DNA of 64,000 bases from CAZIQY01 sp964541605. Lineage in GTDB: Bacteria > Desulfobacterota > Syntrophia > Syntrophales > UBA2185. Positions 33,980-42,921 of the stretch are shown here, piece by piece; the stretch's first letter is position 1, and every line of letters begins with the position of its first letter. A program made the position numbers and the translations under genes. Under the pieces are notes generated by a model. It made no database searches. It saw nothing but the letters and a program-made list of their open reading frames with translations, and was not told the origin of the DNA. The stretch is from positions 3,054 through 67,053 of the forward strand of contig CAZIQY010000005.1 in the NCBI GenBank assembly GCA_964541605.1. The letters run 5' to 3'.

Positions 33980-34680
33980 AGAACAGCAGCCATTTTGGCA
34001 TTGCGGGATATACTGCGATGCAGGCGGTGAAAAAGAATATGATAGGCATTGCGATCAGCCATACCGATGCATCCGTGATCCCCTTCGGGGGAAAGATGCC
34101 TGCCGTGGGAACCAATCCCCTTGCCGTGGCCGTTCCCACAAATAAAGATTATCCGGTATTGTTGGATATGGCAACGAGCACAGCCTCTCTCGGGAAAATA
34201 TTAAATGCAAAAAACAAGGGTGAAAAAATTCCGCCGGATTGGGCGGTTGACGAAGAGGGCATTCCGACCAGCGATCCTGTAAAAGTAAAATACCTGATGC
34301 CGATGGCCGGTCCGAAAGGTTATGGTCTGGCATTGATATTTGATATCCTGTCAGGCCCGCTTACGGGAGCACTCTTTGGAAAGAAATTGCCGTTGATGTA
34401 CGGCGATTATGATAAACACCGCGAACTGGGGCACTTCATCGGCGCCATTAAAATCGATAACTTCATCCCGATTGAGGAATTCAAGCGGAATGTCGGCATC
34501 ATGATTGATGATATTCACGATACGCCCCCTGCAAAAGGATTTGATCGCGTCATGGTGCCGGGAGAAAAAGAGTATCTGACGCTGCTGAAATACGAAAAAG
34601 AAGGTATCCCGATTCCCTCCGAGACCATAAAAGAACTGCAAGCCGTCGCTAAAGAACTGAATGTGGCGTTTACATTATAA
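33949..34680 (+). pseudogene. Ldh_2 (malate/lactate dehydrogenase type 2) lacking the N-terminus
   Basis: About 243 codons of a type-2 malate/L-lactate (or ureidoglycolate-like) NAD(P) dehydrogenase: GVGFVGVKNSSHFGIAGYTAMQA, then VGTNPLAVAVPTNKDYPVLLDMATS and MAGPKGYGLALIFDILSGPLTGALFG. Full-length members have about 340-360 residues, so about 110 N-terminal residues are missing. The frame is open from 33949 inside the tctB remnant; GTG at 33970 is the only near start. The conserved NSSHFG motif remains, but the missing part should abolish function. The two genes were joined by a deletion that removed the 3' end of tctB, tctA and the 5' end of this gene. Confidence 0.82.
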
Positions 34681-34696
34681 TGTTTCAGATGGATTC

Positions 34697-36127
34697 TCAA
34701 CGGGATTGACGATTATCCGTTACAAGAATTTTCGGTTCCATCATGTCGCAGATGGCATATTTCACGCCTTCTCTACCAAGACCGGAATCCTTGATTCCCC
34801 CGTAGGGCATGTGGTCCACCCGGAATGTCGGCACGTCGTTAATGATGACGCCTCCCACCTCCAATCGATCAAAAGCCATATTGATGTCGTTCATGCGGTT
34901 TGTAAAGACCCCGGCCTGGAGTCCGAATGGCGTGTCATTGACCAGACGAATGGCTTCTTCAAAATCCGTATAGGGTTCGACCGTAACGACAGGTCCGAAA
35001 ATCTCAAGGCAGTTCACTTTCATGGACGCTTCCGTGTTTGTGAGAACCGTCGGTTCAAAGAACGATCCCTTTCGGTTCCCCCCGCAGAGGATGGCCGCTC
35101 CACGCTGAACGGCTTCCGTCACCCAGCTCTCGACCCTGCGGGCATTGGGCTCGTCGATCATGACGGAAATCTGTGTTTCGGGATGCAGGGGATCGCCCGA
35201 TTTCAGGGTTTTTGCACCCTCAACAAATTTTTCCGTAAAGTCATCGAAGACGGGTTTCTCCACGAATATTCTCTGGGCATGAATACAGACCTGACCGGAA
35301 TAGGCAAAACCTCCGATCAGGCATCTTTTCACGGCGAAATCAATATCGGCGCTTCGGGTTACGATGACGCCGGCGTTTCCTCCGAGCTCAAGCACCACTT
35401 TCTTCTTACCCGCTTCTCGCTTCATCTGCCATCCGACCTTGGGTGAGCCTGTAAACGTGAGCAGCTTGAATCTTTCATCGGTCACCAGCTTTTCCCCCGT
35501 TGTTCTGTTCATGGGGATGATAGACAATGCGCCTTTTGGAAGCGGCGTTTCATCAACAATCCTTGCAAGTTCAAGCGTGGACAGCGGGGTTGCGGATGCG
35601 GGTTTCAAGATGATGGGGCATCCCGCCGCAATGGCCGGCGCGATCTTATGGGCTGCAAGGTTCATCGGGAAGTTGAATGGAGAAATTCCGGCCACCAGGC
35701 CGAGGGGAAAATATTTAACCATACCTTCCCTGTTGACACCGGCGGAGCTCCAGTCGAGGCTGATATATTCTTTGGGAAGCCGTTTTGATTCCTCTGCCGC
35801 AATCAGGAAAGTCTGAGCGGAACGATCAATTTCAGCGGCTGCATAGACCATGGGTTTTCCCGCTTCCTGTGCAAGAACACCGGCCAGGTAGTCTTTTTTG
35901 AGAATTAATTCTTTGGAAACATGGAAGAGAATTTCATAACGCCGGAAGGAGCTCAGGCTCTTCATGGTGTTTTCAACAGACTGCGCCCTGTCAATGGCAG
36001 CCTCGAGTTCATTTTCACCGGCAAGATACGTTTCGGCAAATGCCCGGCCTGTATATGGATTGGCAACCTGCAGGATTTCAGATGTTTTTTGAAAAGAACC
36101 CCCGACATAAATATCGTATGTATTCAT
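34697..36127 (-). CDS. NAD(P)-dependent aldehyde dehydrogenase
   Basis: A 476-residue aldehyde dehydrogenase. The catalytic Cys lies in GGFAYSGQVCIHAQRIF, the general base Glu in VVLELGGNAGVIV, and the coenzyme loop in LLTFTGSPKVGWQM; ISPFNFPMNLAAHKIAPAIAAG is the substrate-cofactor groove. It resembles non-acylating glyceraldehyde-phosphate and phosphonoacetaldehyde dehydrogenases. It stands alone, convergent with the Ldh_2 remnant; AAGGAGAAACAGG precedes the ATG. It may oxidise an aldehyde formed from the organic acid handled by the lost transporter locus. Confidence 0.9.
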   Translation of the reverse strand: MNTYDIYVGGSFQKTSEILQVANPYTGRAFAETYLAGENELEAAIDRAQSVENTMKSLSSFRRYEILFHVSKELILKKDYLAGVLAQEAGKPMVYAAAEIDRSAQTFLIAAEESKRLPKEYISLDWSSAGVNREGMVKYFPLGLVAGISPFNFPMNLAAHKIAPAIAAGCPIILKPASATPLSTLELARIVDETPLPKGALSIIPMNRTTGEKLVTDERFKLLTFTGSPKVGWQMKREAGKKKVVLELGGNAGVIVTRSADIDFAVKRCLIGGFAYSGQVCIHAQRIFVEKPVFDDFTEKFVEGAKTLKSGDPLHPETQISVMIDEPNARRVESWVTEAVQRGAAILCGGNRKGSFFEPTVLTNTEASMKVNCLEIFGPVVTVEPYTDFEEAIRLVNDTPFGLQAGVFTNRMNDINMAFDRLEVGGVIINDVPTFRVDHMPYGGIKDSGLGREGVKYAICDMMEPKILVTDNRQSR

Positions 36128-36184
36128 CCTGTTTCTCCTTTCCGTTTTTGTAAAAGTCTTAATCCCGTCATTCCCGTGCCTCCC

Positions 36185-36212
36185 CTGTCATCCCCGCGCA
36201 GGCGGGGATCCA
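36185..36212 (-). repeat. 28-base hairpin repeat, copy A
   Basis: Contains TCCCCGCGCAGGCGGGGA and is an exact reverse complement of copy B at 36817-36844. It lies in a cluster of ATTCC...GGAAT repeat DNA (about 36170-36256) downstream of the aldehyde dehydrogenase start. Confidence 0.8.
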
Positions 36213-36421
36213 TGCAGCCTTTTGTACACCTGGATTCCGTGTCAAGCACGGAATGACGGTAAAGGTTTTGTTTTCATACTATTGACGAAGAATACGAATT
36301 CATCACATCATTTTTGTTAATGGTGTTCGACATGAAGTCGAGAAATAAATGACGCAAAATTCATGTGATGTCAAGAAAAAGCGTTTTATGCGTCCGCAGG
36401 TAAAACAGGCTTTTTTGTCTG

Positions 36422-36450
36422 TTGACACCGTGTCATCCTTTTCCTATACT
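36422..36450 (+). promoter_or_regulatory. Consensus sigma-70-type promoter of the kor-hdr operon
   Basis: TTGACA (36422-36427) and TATACT (36445-36450) are 17 bases apart. It sets the transcript start at about 36457 and so rules out the longer korD frame that begins at 36349. Confidence 0.8.
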
Positions 36451-36495
36451 GCCCCAAGCCGAATGATATTGTTTGCCGGAGAGAAGATTGATCTC

Positions 36496-36762
36496 ATGAA
36501 ATACTGGAGAAAACCCCTTGATCTGGAAAGCATCAAGGCAAGCAGGGGAAGGGTGATTGTTATCGCGGACCGGTGCAAGGGCTGCGGATTCTGTGTTGAA
36601 TACTGTCCGCGAGATGTGCTTGCCATGTCGTCGGCATTCAATGTGAGAGGGTATCACACGCCCGTGGTGCTCAATGAGTCGAAATGTGTTAATTGTCATT
36701 TCTGTGAAGATCTGTGTCCCGAATTTGCGATCTTTTCCTTGGAGGCAACTGAAGCAGAATGA
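36496..36762 (+). CDS. korD: 2-oxoacid:ferredoxin oxidoreductase ferredoxin subunit (copy 2)
   Basis: An 88-residue two-cluster ferredoxin: [17 protein letters not shown] and [17 protein letters not shown] carry both 4Fe-4S sites. It leads an operon of eight genes. ATG at 36496 follows GGAGAGAAG; 36463 would be six bases after the predicted transcript start and has no ribosome site. It is separated from korA by 128 bases holding a 28-base hairpin repeat, unlike the rest of the operon, where genes overlap. Confidence 0.88.
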   Translation: MKYWRKPLDLESIKASRGRVIVIADRCKGCGFCVEYCPRDVLAMSSAFNVRGYHTPVVLNESKCVNCHFCEDLCPEFAIFSLEATEAE

Positions 36763-36816
36763 AGGCATGAAGCGTTCATCCCGTGCAAACGGGAAGCAAT
36801 ACCCTCGTAATAACAA

Positions 36817-36844
36817 TGGATCCCCGCCTGCGCGGGGATGACAG
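36817..36844 (+). repeat. 28-base hairpin repeat, copy B
   Basis: Starts TGGATCCCCGCC and ends GGGGATGACAG; an exact inverted copy of 36185-36212. It sits between korD and korA of copy 2. The two copies flank the promoter and korD and could be recombination substrates or mRNA hairpins. Confidence 0.8.
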
Positions 36845-36890
36845 TGGTGTAGGGAATGATGACACAGCCTCTTCGTAAGAATGACAATTC

Positions 36891-38072
36891 ATGTTTTCAG
36901 GAGATAAACGCGTGGCCGCTAAAGCCGTATTGACAGGAACCTATTTTATGAATGGAGATGATGCCTGCTGCGAGGGTGCTCTGGCCGCCGGATGCCGCTT
37001 TTTCGCGGGTTATCCGATCACACCGGCGACTGAGATCGCGGAGCGCATGTCACGCAGGCTTCCGGATCTCGGGGGGGTATATATTCAGATGGAGGACGAG
37101 ATTGCCTCTATGGCGGCCATCATGGGAGCAAGCTGGGGAGGCGTGAAGGCCATGACCAGTACGTCCGGTCCGGGATTTTCTCTGATGATGGAGAATATCG
37201 GTCTCGGCATCTGCACCGAGACGCCCTGCGTCGTCTGTAACGTGCAGCGGGCAGGACCAAGCACGGGGCTCCCGACGCTTGTCGGCCAGGGAGACATGAT
37301 GCAGGCCCGCTGGGGGTCGCACGGCCACTACGAAATGATTGCACTTTCTCCCTCCAGCCCTCAGGAGATGTTTGATTTCACTATCCGTGCCTTTAACTTA
37401 AGCGAACAGTACCGTATACCCGTCATCATTATGGCCGATGAAGTGGTCGGCCATTTGACCGAGCGAGTGGTGATTCCGCCTGAGGGGGAAATCGAGTTGG
37501 TCGCACGGCGAAAACCTGCCGTGCCTCCGGATGAGTATCTGCCGTATCGGCCGGATCAAGACGGGGTGGCTCCCATGGCCGGCTGCGGCGAAGGTTACCG
37601 GATCCACATCACGGGGCTCACCCATGACGAGCACGGTTATCCGGGAATGAACGTCGAAACGCAGGCGCAGATGGTCAATCGCCTGATCGGGAAAATCCGC
37701 AATAACAAAGACAGGATCATCCGGACGGAAAATATTTGCCTGGATGATGCCGAGGTCGTGATTGTGGCATACGGGATCAGTGCGCGGTCGGCCACGCGGG
37801 CTGTCCGTGAGGCGCGGTCAGCGGGAATACGCGCCGGTCTCATAAAACTTGAAACGGTCTGGCCCTTTCCCGAGACGCTGATCCGGGACATTGCGAGGCG
37901 CGTGCGCGCTCTCATCATGCCTGAAATCAACGCCGGCCAGATGGTTCTTGAATTGGAGCGCTGCGCCGGAGGCGCCTGCCCTGTAAGGCTGGTCTCTCAC
38001 CTCGGTGGCTCCATCATCCATCCCGGGGCTATCCTTGGCGCCATGAAAGATGCCTTGAAGAGGAAACAATGA
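36891..38072 (+). CDS. korA: 2-oxoacid:ferredoxin oxidoreductase alpha subunit (copy 2)
   Basis: A 393-residue alpha subunit close to the minus-strand copy: EGALAAGCRFFAGYPITPATEI, YIQMEDEIASMAAIMGASWGG, STSGPGFSLMMENIGLGICTE and QRAGPSTGLPTLVGQGDMMQARWG. Differences cluster after residue 200, so the two enzymes could prefer different 2-oxoacids. It forms the substrate and CoA face of the enzyme. The stop overlaps korB by 4 bases. Confidence 0.92.
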   Translation: MFSGDKRVAAKAVLTGTYFMNGDDACCEGALAAGCRFFAGYPITPATEIAERMSRRLPDLGGVYIQMEDEIASMAAIMGASWGGVKAMTSTSGPGFSLMMENIGLGICTETPCVVCNVQRAGPSTGLPTLVGQGDMMQARWGSHGHYEMIALSPSSPQEMFDFTIRAFNLSEQYRIPVIIMADEVVGHLTERVVIPPEGEIELVARRKPAVPPDEYLPYRPDQDGVAPMAGCGEGYRIHITGLTHDEHGYPGMNVETQAQMVNRLIGKIRNNKDRIIRTENICLDDAEVVIVAYGISARSATRAVREARSAGIRAGLIKLETVWPFPETLIRDIARRVRALIMPEINAGQMVLELERCAGGACPVRLVSHLGGSIIHPGAILGAMKDALKRKQ

Positions 38073-38965
38073 AAGTCCGAAAAACAAAAGAGAGCCCGCC
38101 GCCGCATCCCCTGGAAAAATTGCTCAGAAGCGAGCGGCTTCCGCACATCTGGTGTTCCGGTTGCGGGATCGGCACCGTTTTCAGTTCCGTGATGGCAGCG
38201 ATCCAGAAATCCGGTTACGATCCTGACAGGATCGCCGTCGTTTCCGGGATTGGTTGTACCGCACGTATGGCCGGATATATCCGACTGGATTCCTTTCATA
38301 CAACCCACGGCCGGGCCATACCGTTTGCCACTGGCCTGAAACTGGCCAGACCGGATATCAAGGTACTCGTCATCTCCGGCGACGGCGACCTTTTGGCTAT
38401 CGGAGGCAATCATTTCATCCATGCGGCGAGGCGGAACATCGACATCACCGTTGTCTGCGTGAACAACTTAAACTACGGAATGACGGGCGGTCAGCTTGCA
38501 CCGAGCACCCCTCTCGGCGCGAAGACCACCACCAGCGCCCTCGGGTGTCCCGAGGAACCTTTCAATTTCTGCTATCTCGCCTCGGCGTGCGGCGCCGTGT
38601 ATGTGGCGCGATGGACCACCCTGCATATCCGAAGAATCACGAATTCCATTACCGACGCCATGCAGAAGAAGGGCTTCGGCTTTGTCGAGATCCTCGCCCC
38701 GTGTCCCACATCGTTCGGGCGCCGCAATAAAATCGGCAGCGCCCTGGACATGCTGAAGTTTTATCATGAGCGTTCGGTGATTCGTAACGACATCGATCCG
38801 AAGGATGCCTCCGTGGACTTTGAAAATCACATTGTCCTCGGAAAGTTTGTGGATACGGAAAGACCGACATTTATGGACAACTATCAGATGGCGTGCAATG
38901 GCCGGATCGGCAACTGGCTGGATCCCAACAGAGCGATTGCACCGGAAAATGAGGCGGGTCGGTGA
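38069..38965 (+). CDS. korB: 2-oxoacid:ferredoxin oxidoreductase beta (TPP) subunit (copy 2)
   Basis: A 298-residue TPP subunit: HIWCSGCGIGTVFSSVMAAI, SGIGCTARMAGYI, and the TPP motif SGDGDLLAIGGNHFIHAARR with NNLNYGMTGGQ. It differs from copy 1 by one residue step in the TPP motif (DGDLLA instead of DGDATA). It catalyses decarboxylation of the 2-oxoacid. It overlaps both korA and korC. Confidence 0.92.
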   Translation: MKVRKTKESPPPHPLEKLLRSERLPHIWCSGCGIGTVFSSVMAAIQKSGYDPDRIAVVSGIGCTARMAGYIRLDSFHTTHGRAIPFATGLKLARPDIKVLVISGDGDLLAIGGNHFIHAARRNIDITVVCVNNLNYGMTGGQLAPSTPLGAKTTTSALGCPEEPFNFCYLASACGAVYVARWTTLHIRRITNSITDAMQKKGFGFVEILAPCPTSFGRRNKIGSALDMLKFYHERSVIRNDIDPKDASVDFENHIVLGKFVDTERPTFMDNYQMACNGRIGNWLDPNRAIAPENEAGR

Positions 38966-39546
38966 TCATGAATCAAGAAAAACATGTCCTGATAACGGGT
39001 TTCGGCGGTCAGGGAATCATCATGGCCGGTGACATCCTGGGGAAGGCCGCCACACTCCATGATAAAAAATTTGCCGCCATGACACAGGCCTACGGCCCGG
39101 AGGCGCGGGGCGGCGCCTGCTCTGCCCAGGTTATTATCAGCGGTGAGGAAATTCTCTTCCCCCATATTACGGAGCCGGAGGTGATCATCTGCCTGAGCCA
39201 GGAAGGCTATTCTAAAAATGTGGGAAGCCTTCGTCGCCGGGGTACCATCATTTGGGACACAGACCTTGTCCGGACGAAAAAACTTGATCCCGGGTGGACC
39301 GCCTACCATATTCCGGCAACCCGTTTTGCCGAAGAGCTGGGAAACAAAATGATGGCGAATATCGTCATGCTCGGTTTTTTAGCGGCGGTATGCGATCTGG
39401 TGAGCATCCGGGCCGTGCGGGAAGCCGCCCTGTCTTCCGTGCCGGGGGCGACGAGGGAAACGAACGCGCGGGCCTTTGAGCGTGGACGTGAGTATGGCGA
39501 GGCCATTCTCAAGAGCAGAGCAAAAAAGGACAGGCTCAAAGATTAG
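38962..39546 (+). CDS. korC: 2-oxoacid:ferredoxin oxidoreductase gamma subunit (copy 2)
   Basis: A 194-residue gamma subunit: LITGFGGQGIIMAGDILGKAAT, AYGPEARGGACSAQVIISGEE, and LGFLAAVCDLVS. Start GTG at 38962 overlaps the korB stop; an ATG at 38968 is also possible. Its stop is only 3 bases before the ATG of the GltD-HdrA fusion gene, which ties the Kor enzyme to the Hdr-type genes in one transcript. Confidence 0.9.
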   Translation: MIMNQEKHVLITGFGGQGIIMAGDILGKAATLHDKKFAAMTQAYGPEARGGACSAQVIISGEEILFPHITEPEVIICLSQEGYSKNVGSLRRRGTIIWDTDLVRTKKLDPGWTAYHIPATRFAEELGNKMMANIVMLGFLAAVCDLVSIRAVREAALSSVPGATRETNARAFERGREYGEAILKSRAKKDRLKD

Positions 39547-39548
39547 CG

Positions 39549-42500
39549 ATGCGCAAACGTTCCTCATCCCGTGCCCTGAAAAGGGCGGTTCTTTTAATCG
39601 GCTCCGGTTACGGCGCCCTGAAGGTGGCGCAGGATCTTTCGCAATCCGGTCTGCCCCTGGTCTGGGTTACGAAGGCGATTCACTTCCTGGAGCTTCCGGG
39701 GGGAGTGGAACATTTTACCGAGTGGCCCATCGATCTGGATTACCAGTTCCGTCCACTTTATCTGCAGGTTACACGCCATCCGCTGGTGACGGCCATGACC
39801 CATGCGCGGGTTGAAGCCATCAGCCGGGGGGCTGACGGATATCGGGCCGACATCGTACAGGATCCCGTATATGTGGACTATGATCTCTGCACGGGCTGCG
39901 GGCGGTGCATGGATGTCTGCCCGCTTCAGGACTCGGACCATCCTCCCTTGAGAAGAACGCCGGCTTATTGCCCTTCACGCGCCCTGGATATGGATAAGCG
40001 CACGCTGAGCCCTTGCCGGACGAGCTGTCCTCTGGGTGTAAATGTTCAAGCCTACATGGCGCTTACCGCGGCTTCCCGCTTCGATGAAGCCCTTGATGTC
40101 ATCCGCCAGGACAATCCCCTGCCGGGCATCTGCGGGCGTGTCTGCCATCACCCCTGCGAGGAGGCCTGCCGCCGCGGCACACTGGATGAAGGGGTGGCCA
40201 TCTGCGCCGTCAAGCGGTTTCTTGCCGATCTGGAGGCGACAAAGCAGCGGCCAAGGCTGCCCGAAGCGACAAATAAGGAAAGATCGGAGGAGGTGGCAAT
40301 CATCGGGGGCGGACCGGCGGGTCTCACTGCCGCCTATTTTCTCAACAGGGAAGGCTTTCGTGTCACCATATTTGAATCCCATCACGAGGCGGGCGGTATG
40401 CTCCGGGTGGGAATCAACGCCTTCCGGCTTCCCCGTCATGTCCTGGATGCGGAGATACAGGCCATTGTCGACGCCGGAGTGGAAATCCGTACGGCAGAGC
40501 CGGTACATTCAATAAAAGACCTGTTCGACCGGGGCTTCCGGGCCGTGATCCTGTGCACGGGTGCGCATAGCGATCTTCGTCTTGGCATTCCCGGCGAGAA
40601 GGCGGAGGGTGTCTTCGGCGCCCTGGAGATGCTGAGGAACCTGAACACGGGAATGGTCGCCAATATTCGGGGCCGCGTGGCCGTCATCGGCGGCGGCAAT
40701 TCTGCCATCGACGCGGCCCGCGCTGCCATCCGGCTGGGAGCGGAGGAAGTGACCGTCTGTTACCGCAGAAAGCGGAACGACATGCCGGCTCATTCTTCAG
40801 AAATCAGGGCGGCGAAAGAAGAGGGGATAAAGGTAGAATTCCAGGTGGCGCCGGTACGCGTTGTTACCCGGAAGGGAAGGGTGGCGGGCATCAGGATGAT
40901 TCGCATGAAACCCGGCGCCCTCGATGACAGCGGGCGTAGAAAACCGGAACCGGTCAAGGGGTCGGAGTTCTTTAGACCCGCCGACACTCTCATCGTTGCC
41001 GCGGGACAGCGCCCCCAGCTGCGGGAAACAGATCTCGGAAGCCCGTTTGTCTTCGGCCGCAGTGACAGGATTCACGTCGATAAGGCATTTTCCACTTCGC
41101 AGACCGGCGTTTTTGCCGCCGGGGATGTCGTGACAGGGCCTGACACCGTCGTCGGTTCCATGTCACAGGGACGCCGTGCCGCGGCGCGGGTGGTCGAATA
41201 TCTGACGGGAGCGTTTCCCTTCTGGGGCAAGCCGCAGGACGAGCCCCGCGGCGCGGGAGAATACCTTGAAATATCCGGAAACGTTCCCCGCAGGGCACGG
41301 CAGGCGACAATCCCACGGCAGCCCAAGGTGAGACGTCGCGACTTTGATGAGGTGGATCAGGGCTTCACCCCCGAACAGGCGGTTGCCGAGGCGTCTCGCT
41401 GTATTCAATGCAGTTCCTGTTGTGAATGCCGCCTTTGCGAGGCAGCCTGTGGTGAAATCGGCGCCATTGATCATTTCAGAGATTTCAGGCGTGTGACCAT
41501 TTCGAGCCCCGCGGTGATCGTGGCAAGCGATGAAGAGGCGGCACACCTGAACATCACCCATCAGGCGGGCATTTATCGCATGGGAGACTTCCGGCGCGCC
41601 ACCGACCTCGTAAATGTGTTGATGGCTGGAAGCGCAGCGGCGGGCCGGGCCATGGCGGAGTGCGCCTCGTTGAGGATTCCGGGAATCCCCGAGGCACCGG
41701 TTTCCTCCGGATTTGGACCGGATGCGCGGTTCGCGGTGTTCACATGCACATGCAATGGAACCCTGGCACCCCCGGGCGCTCTTGATCGTATCCGGAACAT
41801 GGCAAAAGGTATGCCCGGCGTGGTTCACAGTGAGCTGGTGTTTTCCGCCTGCCACCCGCGCGGAGCGGAACAGATTGCCGCCGCTGTGAAGCGGCACGGA
41901 GTAGGAAGGGTCATTCTGGCTTCGTGTGTTTGCTGTCCTCTGGAGTTTCAGTGCATTTCCTGTAACGATCAGCGAAATCGCGCCCGGATCCATCTTTTTG
42001 ACAGGCTCGGCCTTGACCGTAACCGGGTTGAAACGATCAACATCAGGGATCATCTTGGCGCAGACGAGCCGTCCGAGGATGTGCTTGTGGATAGAATGCG
42101 CGATTTTCTGCGGGAGGCTTTCATCCGCGCAAGGTTCATGGGGCCGCTCCGGCAGGGCGTCACGAAAATCGGGAACCGGATCCTGATCCTTGGAGGATCC
42201 GACGTAGGTCTGAGCTGCGCCCTTAACCTGAATATGCAGGGGTTCAAGGTTCGACTGGTTCATAAATGTCTTCTGCCGGGGGGCAGGGATCTGTCGAAGG
42301 ATATCCGGGAAAGGCCGGTAAACCGCATCGCGGGAAAATCCATTGCACAGATTAATGAGGCCCTGGTTGAGGGGATCAAGGGGCACCTGGGAGATTTTAC
42401 GGTGACGGTCCGGGACGAAGACGTGCGCAGGCAGCTTCAAGCCGATATTGTCTGTCTTGCCGACCTGAATGTTTTGTCTCTGGCGATTCCCGTGGGCATG

Positions 42501-42920
42501 TTCGGCCTTAAAAAGTTCTATCGCTACAACTTCAAGTTCTTTCACAGTCCGCAGATCGGCGTTTACCGGGTGATGCCCAGGACGCTAAAGAGAGTCACGG
42601 CCTTCCAGGCGGGAGCCGCCCTGGCGGCGCACGTGGCCACAACGGCTGCCGAGGCCTTTCTGAAAGACCACGAGCTCAGTCCCAGGGTGGACAGGGAGCG
42701 TTGCCGCGGTTGCGGCCGATGCGTGGAAATATGTCCTTTCGACGCCGTTACCCTCGTTCCCAATGAGCGCGGCTTATACACGGCGAAAGTATTGCGCCAC
42801 AACTGCGTCGGATGCGGCGGCTGCGTGGGACGCTGTCCCGTGACGGCCATGGATATGCCCTATTTTACCAACCGCCTCCTCGAAGAGATCGTGGCGGGCG
42901 CACTGGCAGGGAGAGAATGA
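39549..42920 (+). CDS. GltD-HdrA fusion, flavin/Fe-S electron-transfer subunit
   Basis: A 1123-residue multidomain oxidoreductase. Residues 10-110 look like a flavin-binding HdrA fragment, then a 4Fe-4S motif (DLCTGCGRCMDVCP, 113-125). A GltD/NfnB-like module follows (CGRVCHHPCEEAC at 195-207, AIIGGGPAGLTAAYFL at 250-265 for FAD, VAVIGGGNSAIDAA for NAD(P), VFAAGDVVTGPD). The last third is HdrA-like (ILASCVCCPLEFQCISC at 789-805) and ends with two 4Fe-4S clusters (CRGCGRCVEICP, CVGCGGCVGRCP). It would join NAD(P)H, ferredoxin and HdrB chemistry in one chain. The CCPLEFQC motif uses Cys where the downstream HdrA has Sec. Confidence 0.85.
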   Translation: MRKRSSSRALKRAVLLIGSGYGALKVAQDLSQSGLPLVWVTKAIHFLELPGGVEHFTEWPIDLDYQFRPLYLQVTRHPLVTAMTHARVEAISRGADGYRADIVQDPVYVDYDLCTGCGRCMDVCPLQDSDHPPLRRTPAYCPSRALDMDKRTLSPCRTSCPLGVNVQAYMALTAASRFDEALDVIRQDNPLPGICGRVCHHPCEEACRRGTLDEGVAICAVKRFLADLEATKQRPRLPEATNKERSEEVAIIGGGPAGLTAAYFLNREGFRVTIFESHHEAGGMLRVGINAFRLPRHVLDAEIQAIVDAGVEIRTAEPVHSIKDLFDRGFRAVILCTGAHSDLRLGIPGEKAEGVFGALEMLRNLNTGMVANIRGRVAVIGGGNSAIDAARAAIRLGAEEVTVCYRRKRNDMPAHSSEIRAAKEEGIKVEFQVAPVRVVTRKGRVAGIRMIRMKPGALDDSGRRKPEPVKGSEFFRPADTLIVAAGQRPQLRETDLGSPFVFGRSDRIHVDKAFSTSQTGVFAAGDVVTGPDTVVGSMSQGRRAAARVVEYLTGAFPFWGKPQDEPRGAGEYLEISGNVPRRARQATIPRQPKVRRRDFDEVDQGFTPEQAVAEASRCIQCSSCCECRLCEAACGEIGAIDHFRDFRRVTISSPAVIVASDEEAAHLNITHQAGIYRMGDFRRATDLVNVLMAGSAAAGRAMAECASLRIPGIPEAPVSSGFGPDARFAVFTCTCNGTLAPPGALDRIRNMAKGMPGVVHSELVFSACHPRGAEQIAAAVKRHGVGRVILASCVCCPLEFQCISCNDQRNRARIHLFDRLGLDRNRVETINIRDHLGADEPSEDVLVDRMRDFLREAFIRARFMGPLRQGVTKIGNRILILGGSDVGLSCALNLNMQGFKVRLVHKCLLPGGRDLSKDIRERPVNRIAGKSIAQINEALVEGIKGHLGDFTVTVRDEDVRRQLQADIVCLADLNVLSLAIPVGMFGLKKFYRYNFKFFHSPQIGVYRVMPRTLKRVTAFQAGAALAAHVATTAAEAFLKDHELSPRVDRERCRGCGRCVEICPFDAVTLVPNERGLYTAKVLRHNCVGCGGCVGRCPVTAMDMPYFTNRLLEEIVAGALAGRE

Positions 42921-42921
42921 C

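Noticed and set aside
36349..36495. N-terminal extension of korD copy 2
   Set aside because: It lies across and upstream of the promoter at 36422-36450 and has no family similarity.
41163..42545. A 460-residue minus-strand frame
   Set aside because: It is antisense to the HdrA part of the fusion and has low family character.
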